Of a DNA stretch of 7,057 bases, positions 5,609 through 7,057 are shown piece by piece. Source of the stretch: Acidimicrobiia bacterium (GTDB lineage: Bacteria; Actinomycetota; Acidimicrobiia; Acidimicrobiales; SZUA-35); assembly GCA_029857855.1 (NCBI GenBank), contig JAOUGG010000116.1:1-7057 (forward strand), written 5' to 3'. The notes below the pieces were generated by a model. The model was given only the letters and a program-made list of their open reading frames with translations. It was not told the DNA's origin and did not search any database. A program made the position numbers and the translations under genes. Numbering within the stretch: position 1 is the stretch's first letter; the number at the start of each line of letters is the position of its first letter.

Positions 5609-5710
5609 TCCATGTCGACGCAAGGTCCGGCCAAGGCCCACGAGTATCCGACAGCCGATAGCGTGGTGATGGCACGGCAGTGATCGGTCCGGAACGGGCC
5701 GAGGTGGAGA

Positions 5711-5719
5711 ACGGGGAGG
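5711..5719 (+). promoter_or_regulatory. Ribosome binding site for the GHKL ATPase gene
   Basis: GGGGAGGG ends 6-7 nt before TTG 5727. It is the strongest Shine-Dalgarno in the window and decides for the TTG start, since no ATG or GTG in this frame is as well placed. Confidence 0.65.
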
Positions 5720-5726
5720 GCAACCC

Positions 5727-6494
5727 TTGGCACGGGAAACAGCTCAGTGGTTCTTCACTCCGCAGCGCCCGCAGTACAAGAGCCGGGAGGCGTTCCAGGG
5801 TCAGTTCTTCACGACCTCGTCGATCGAGTCCGTGGCCGATTCCGTCGTTCGGGAGGCGGTGCAGAACACACTCGACGCCCACGACGGTTCGTCGGATCGA
5901 CCCCTGATCGTGTTCCGTCTGCACTCGACCCCCGGGCTGCCCACCGTCGACGTCGCCCCGTTTCTCGACGGGCTATGGCCTCACCTCGAAGCGTGCAAGG
6001 AAGGTGCCTCGGACCTGCAGGAGAACGGGCACTGCCCGACGCTGGTCATCGAGGATTTCAACACCCGAGGCCTGGTCGGTGATCCGGCCCGATGGCGTGA
6101 GCCCGAGGACAAGCGGACCAACGACTTCTACTACTTCTTCCGGGCCGAGGGGAAGTCGTCGAAGTCGGGCGCGACCCGCGGCAGTTGGGGGATCGGCAAG
6201 TTCACGTTCGTGCAGGCCAGTGAGGTCAACACGTTCTTCGGGTTCACCCATCGGATCGGGCCCGAGAACCAGCCGGGCGGGCCGGGGCCGCTGGTCATGG
6301 GCGAGGCCATCATGGCGTCGCACATGCTCGATGGTGAGGCGTTCACGCCCGACGGGTGGTGGGCGGTCAACGCCCGCATCGACGGCTTCGAGACGCCAAT
6401 GCCCGCCACCGCCGGCGAGCAGGCCCGGCGGTTCGAGTCGGTGTTCAAACTGGAACGCCGCGATCAGCCTGGCCTGTCGGTGGTGGTGCCGTGA
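5727..6494 (+). CDS. GHKL-type ATPase, N-terminal part, frame broken at 6492
   Basis: 255 residues from TTG 5727. The N-terminal half carries the GHKL ATP-binding motifs. The N-box is E43-AVQNTLDA (Asn47 for Mg2+), the first glycine motif region is LVIEDFNTRGLVGD (107-119), and the glycine-rich lid is RGSWGIGKFTF (151-161). The motif order and the FFRAEGKSSKSG segment (138-148) match a family of large bacterial ATP-binding proteins, usually around 600 or more residues, that I know only as uncharacterised. GHKL ATPases of MutL/MORC type are known in restriction-like defence systems, so a defence role is a reasonable inference. The frame ends abruptly after GLSVVVP with TGA at 6492; clearly related sequence continues in another frame to the window edge. 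It is divergent from vapB with a 137-bp gap. Confidence 0.75.
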   Translation: MARETAQWFFTPQRPQYKSREAFQGQFFTTSSIESVADSVVREAVQNTLDAHDGSSDRPLIVFRLHSTPGLPTVDVAPFLDGLWPHLEACKEGASDLQENGHCPTLVIEDFNTRGLVGDPARWREPEDKRTNDFYYFFRAEGKSSKSGATRGSWGIGKFTFVQASEVNTFFGFTHRIGPENQPGGPGPLVMGEAIMASHMLDGEAFTPDGWWAVNARIDGFETPMPATAGEQARRFESVFKLERRDQPGLSVVVP

Positions 6495-7057
6495 CGCGAG
6501 TCCGATCTCGTTCAACGCCGCCACGATCGACGCCGCCGTACGATCACTCGCCGACGGTGATCTGTTGACCGAGGTCCGAGCCCACCTGGATCTCGTGCGC
6601 CTCGCCGGTGGGAGCCCGATGCATTCGCCGTCGTCGTCTCGATCGCCGGTGAGCGTGATCGAGGTCAGTGAGCTGTCGGCGCAGGATCTATGGAAGGCCG
6701 AGGATCTACCGATCGAGACCCGGCAGCAGTTGATGACGGCGTTGGCGTCGGGTCGCCCCTTCGTGGTCAAGGTGCCGGTGGCCGTCGACCCGAAGCAGGG
6801 TGATCCGGCGGTCGGGTGGGCGACGGTGGCGTTCGCTCCGTCCACCACGCCGGCGGCCGCCTACTATCGGGGTGGGCTGCGGATCTCGGAGGTGAGCGGG
6901 AAGACAGTCCACGGGTACCAGGCCATCGTGTTGACCGGCACCGATGCTCTGGCCGCGTTCCTGGGTGACGCCGAGGGTCCGTCGCACGTGAACTGGAGCG
7001 CCCGGACCGAGCGGTTCGGCGGCAAGTACGCCCAGGGTCAGCGGCTGAGATCGGAAG
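6493..7057 (+). pseudogene. C-terminal part of the GHKL ATPase in a shifted frame, 3' end outside window
   Basis: From 6493 a frame with no stop runs to the right edge (188 codons): DASPISFNAATIDAAV, then SAQDLWKAEDLP, GRPFVVKVPVAVDPKQGDP, and AAFLGDAEGPSHVNWS followed by RFGGKYAQGQRL. These are features I associate with the C-terminal domain of the same GHKL family, including the LGDAEGPxH motif. It has coding-like G/C third positions and no plausible start close to the break (the first ATG is 6619), so it is the second half of the gene at 5727, not an independent one. In the family, some 30-40 residues, including a strand-turn-strand segment, usually stand between SVVVP and the point where this begins, so sequence has probably been lost as well as frame. 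Around 6611-6660 the residues are Ser/Pro-rich (SPMHSPSSSRSP), where another frame reads more naturally, so a second local disturbance is possible. Confidence 0.65.

Noticed and set aside
6486..6500. Programmed ribosomal frameshifting at the GHKL break
   Set aside because: There is no slippery heptamer or downstream structure that I could identify, and the family layout points to lost sequence, so a lesion is preferred.
5973..6848. Minus-strand open frame (291 codons) under the GHKL gene
   Set aside because: Although long and uninterrupted where the plus frame breaks, its protein is Arg/Pro-rich without motifs, whereas both plus-strand halves show family features.

Overview
The window is high-GC DNA with strong G/C bias at third codon positions, GTG and TTG starts, and apparently leaderless promoters. 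Together with a DUF6571-like protein and MazE-like ribbon-helix-helix/MazF and Phd/VapC modules, this suggests an actinobacterium, possibly of the Acidimicrobiia. That placement is inference; there is no rRNA or marker gene here. No tRNA, CRISPR array, insertion sequence or phage gene was seen.

Layout. Bases 1-1993 (+) hold the 3' part of a long Gly-rich, helical protein of the kind often annotated DUF6571-like; it is open at the left edge. A 79-bp convergent gap with a near-perfect palindrome follows. Bases 2073-3931 (-) form a tight cluster read right to left: a ribbon-helix-helix antitoxin, a MazF/PemK toxin (7-nt overlap), a membrane fatty-acid hydroxylase/sterol desaturase-superfamily enzyme (9-nt gap, with its ribosome binding site overlapping the mazF stop), and the wreck of a VapC PIN toxin. 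The VapC remnant has lost its middle and one further base. Bases 3989-4735 (-) encode an unrecognised lipoprotein. Bases 4952-5589 (-) hold an intact Phd-type antitoxin/VapC pair with ATGA overlap. Diverging from it, from 5727 (+) to the right edge, is a GHKL-type ATPase whose frame breaks at 6492. Its C-terminal half continues in another frame to the edge, and the family layout suggests an internal segment was lost at the break.

Together this looks like an accessory stretch: two toxin-antitoxin modules, a third one decayed, and a defence-like GHKL ATPase, all around a lipid-modifying membrane enzyme and a lipoprotein. Small-scale DNA turnover is visible: a 17-bp tandem duplication spanning the lipoprotein stop codon, a 10-bp tandem duplication spanning the vapC stop codon, an 8-bp tandem repeat on the vapB promoter, and two genes with deletion-like lesions. 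The best candidates for something new are the toxin-antitoxin/hydroxylase operon and the broken GHKL gene with whatever lies beyond the right edge.
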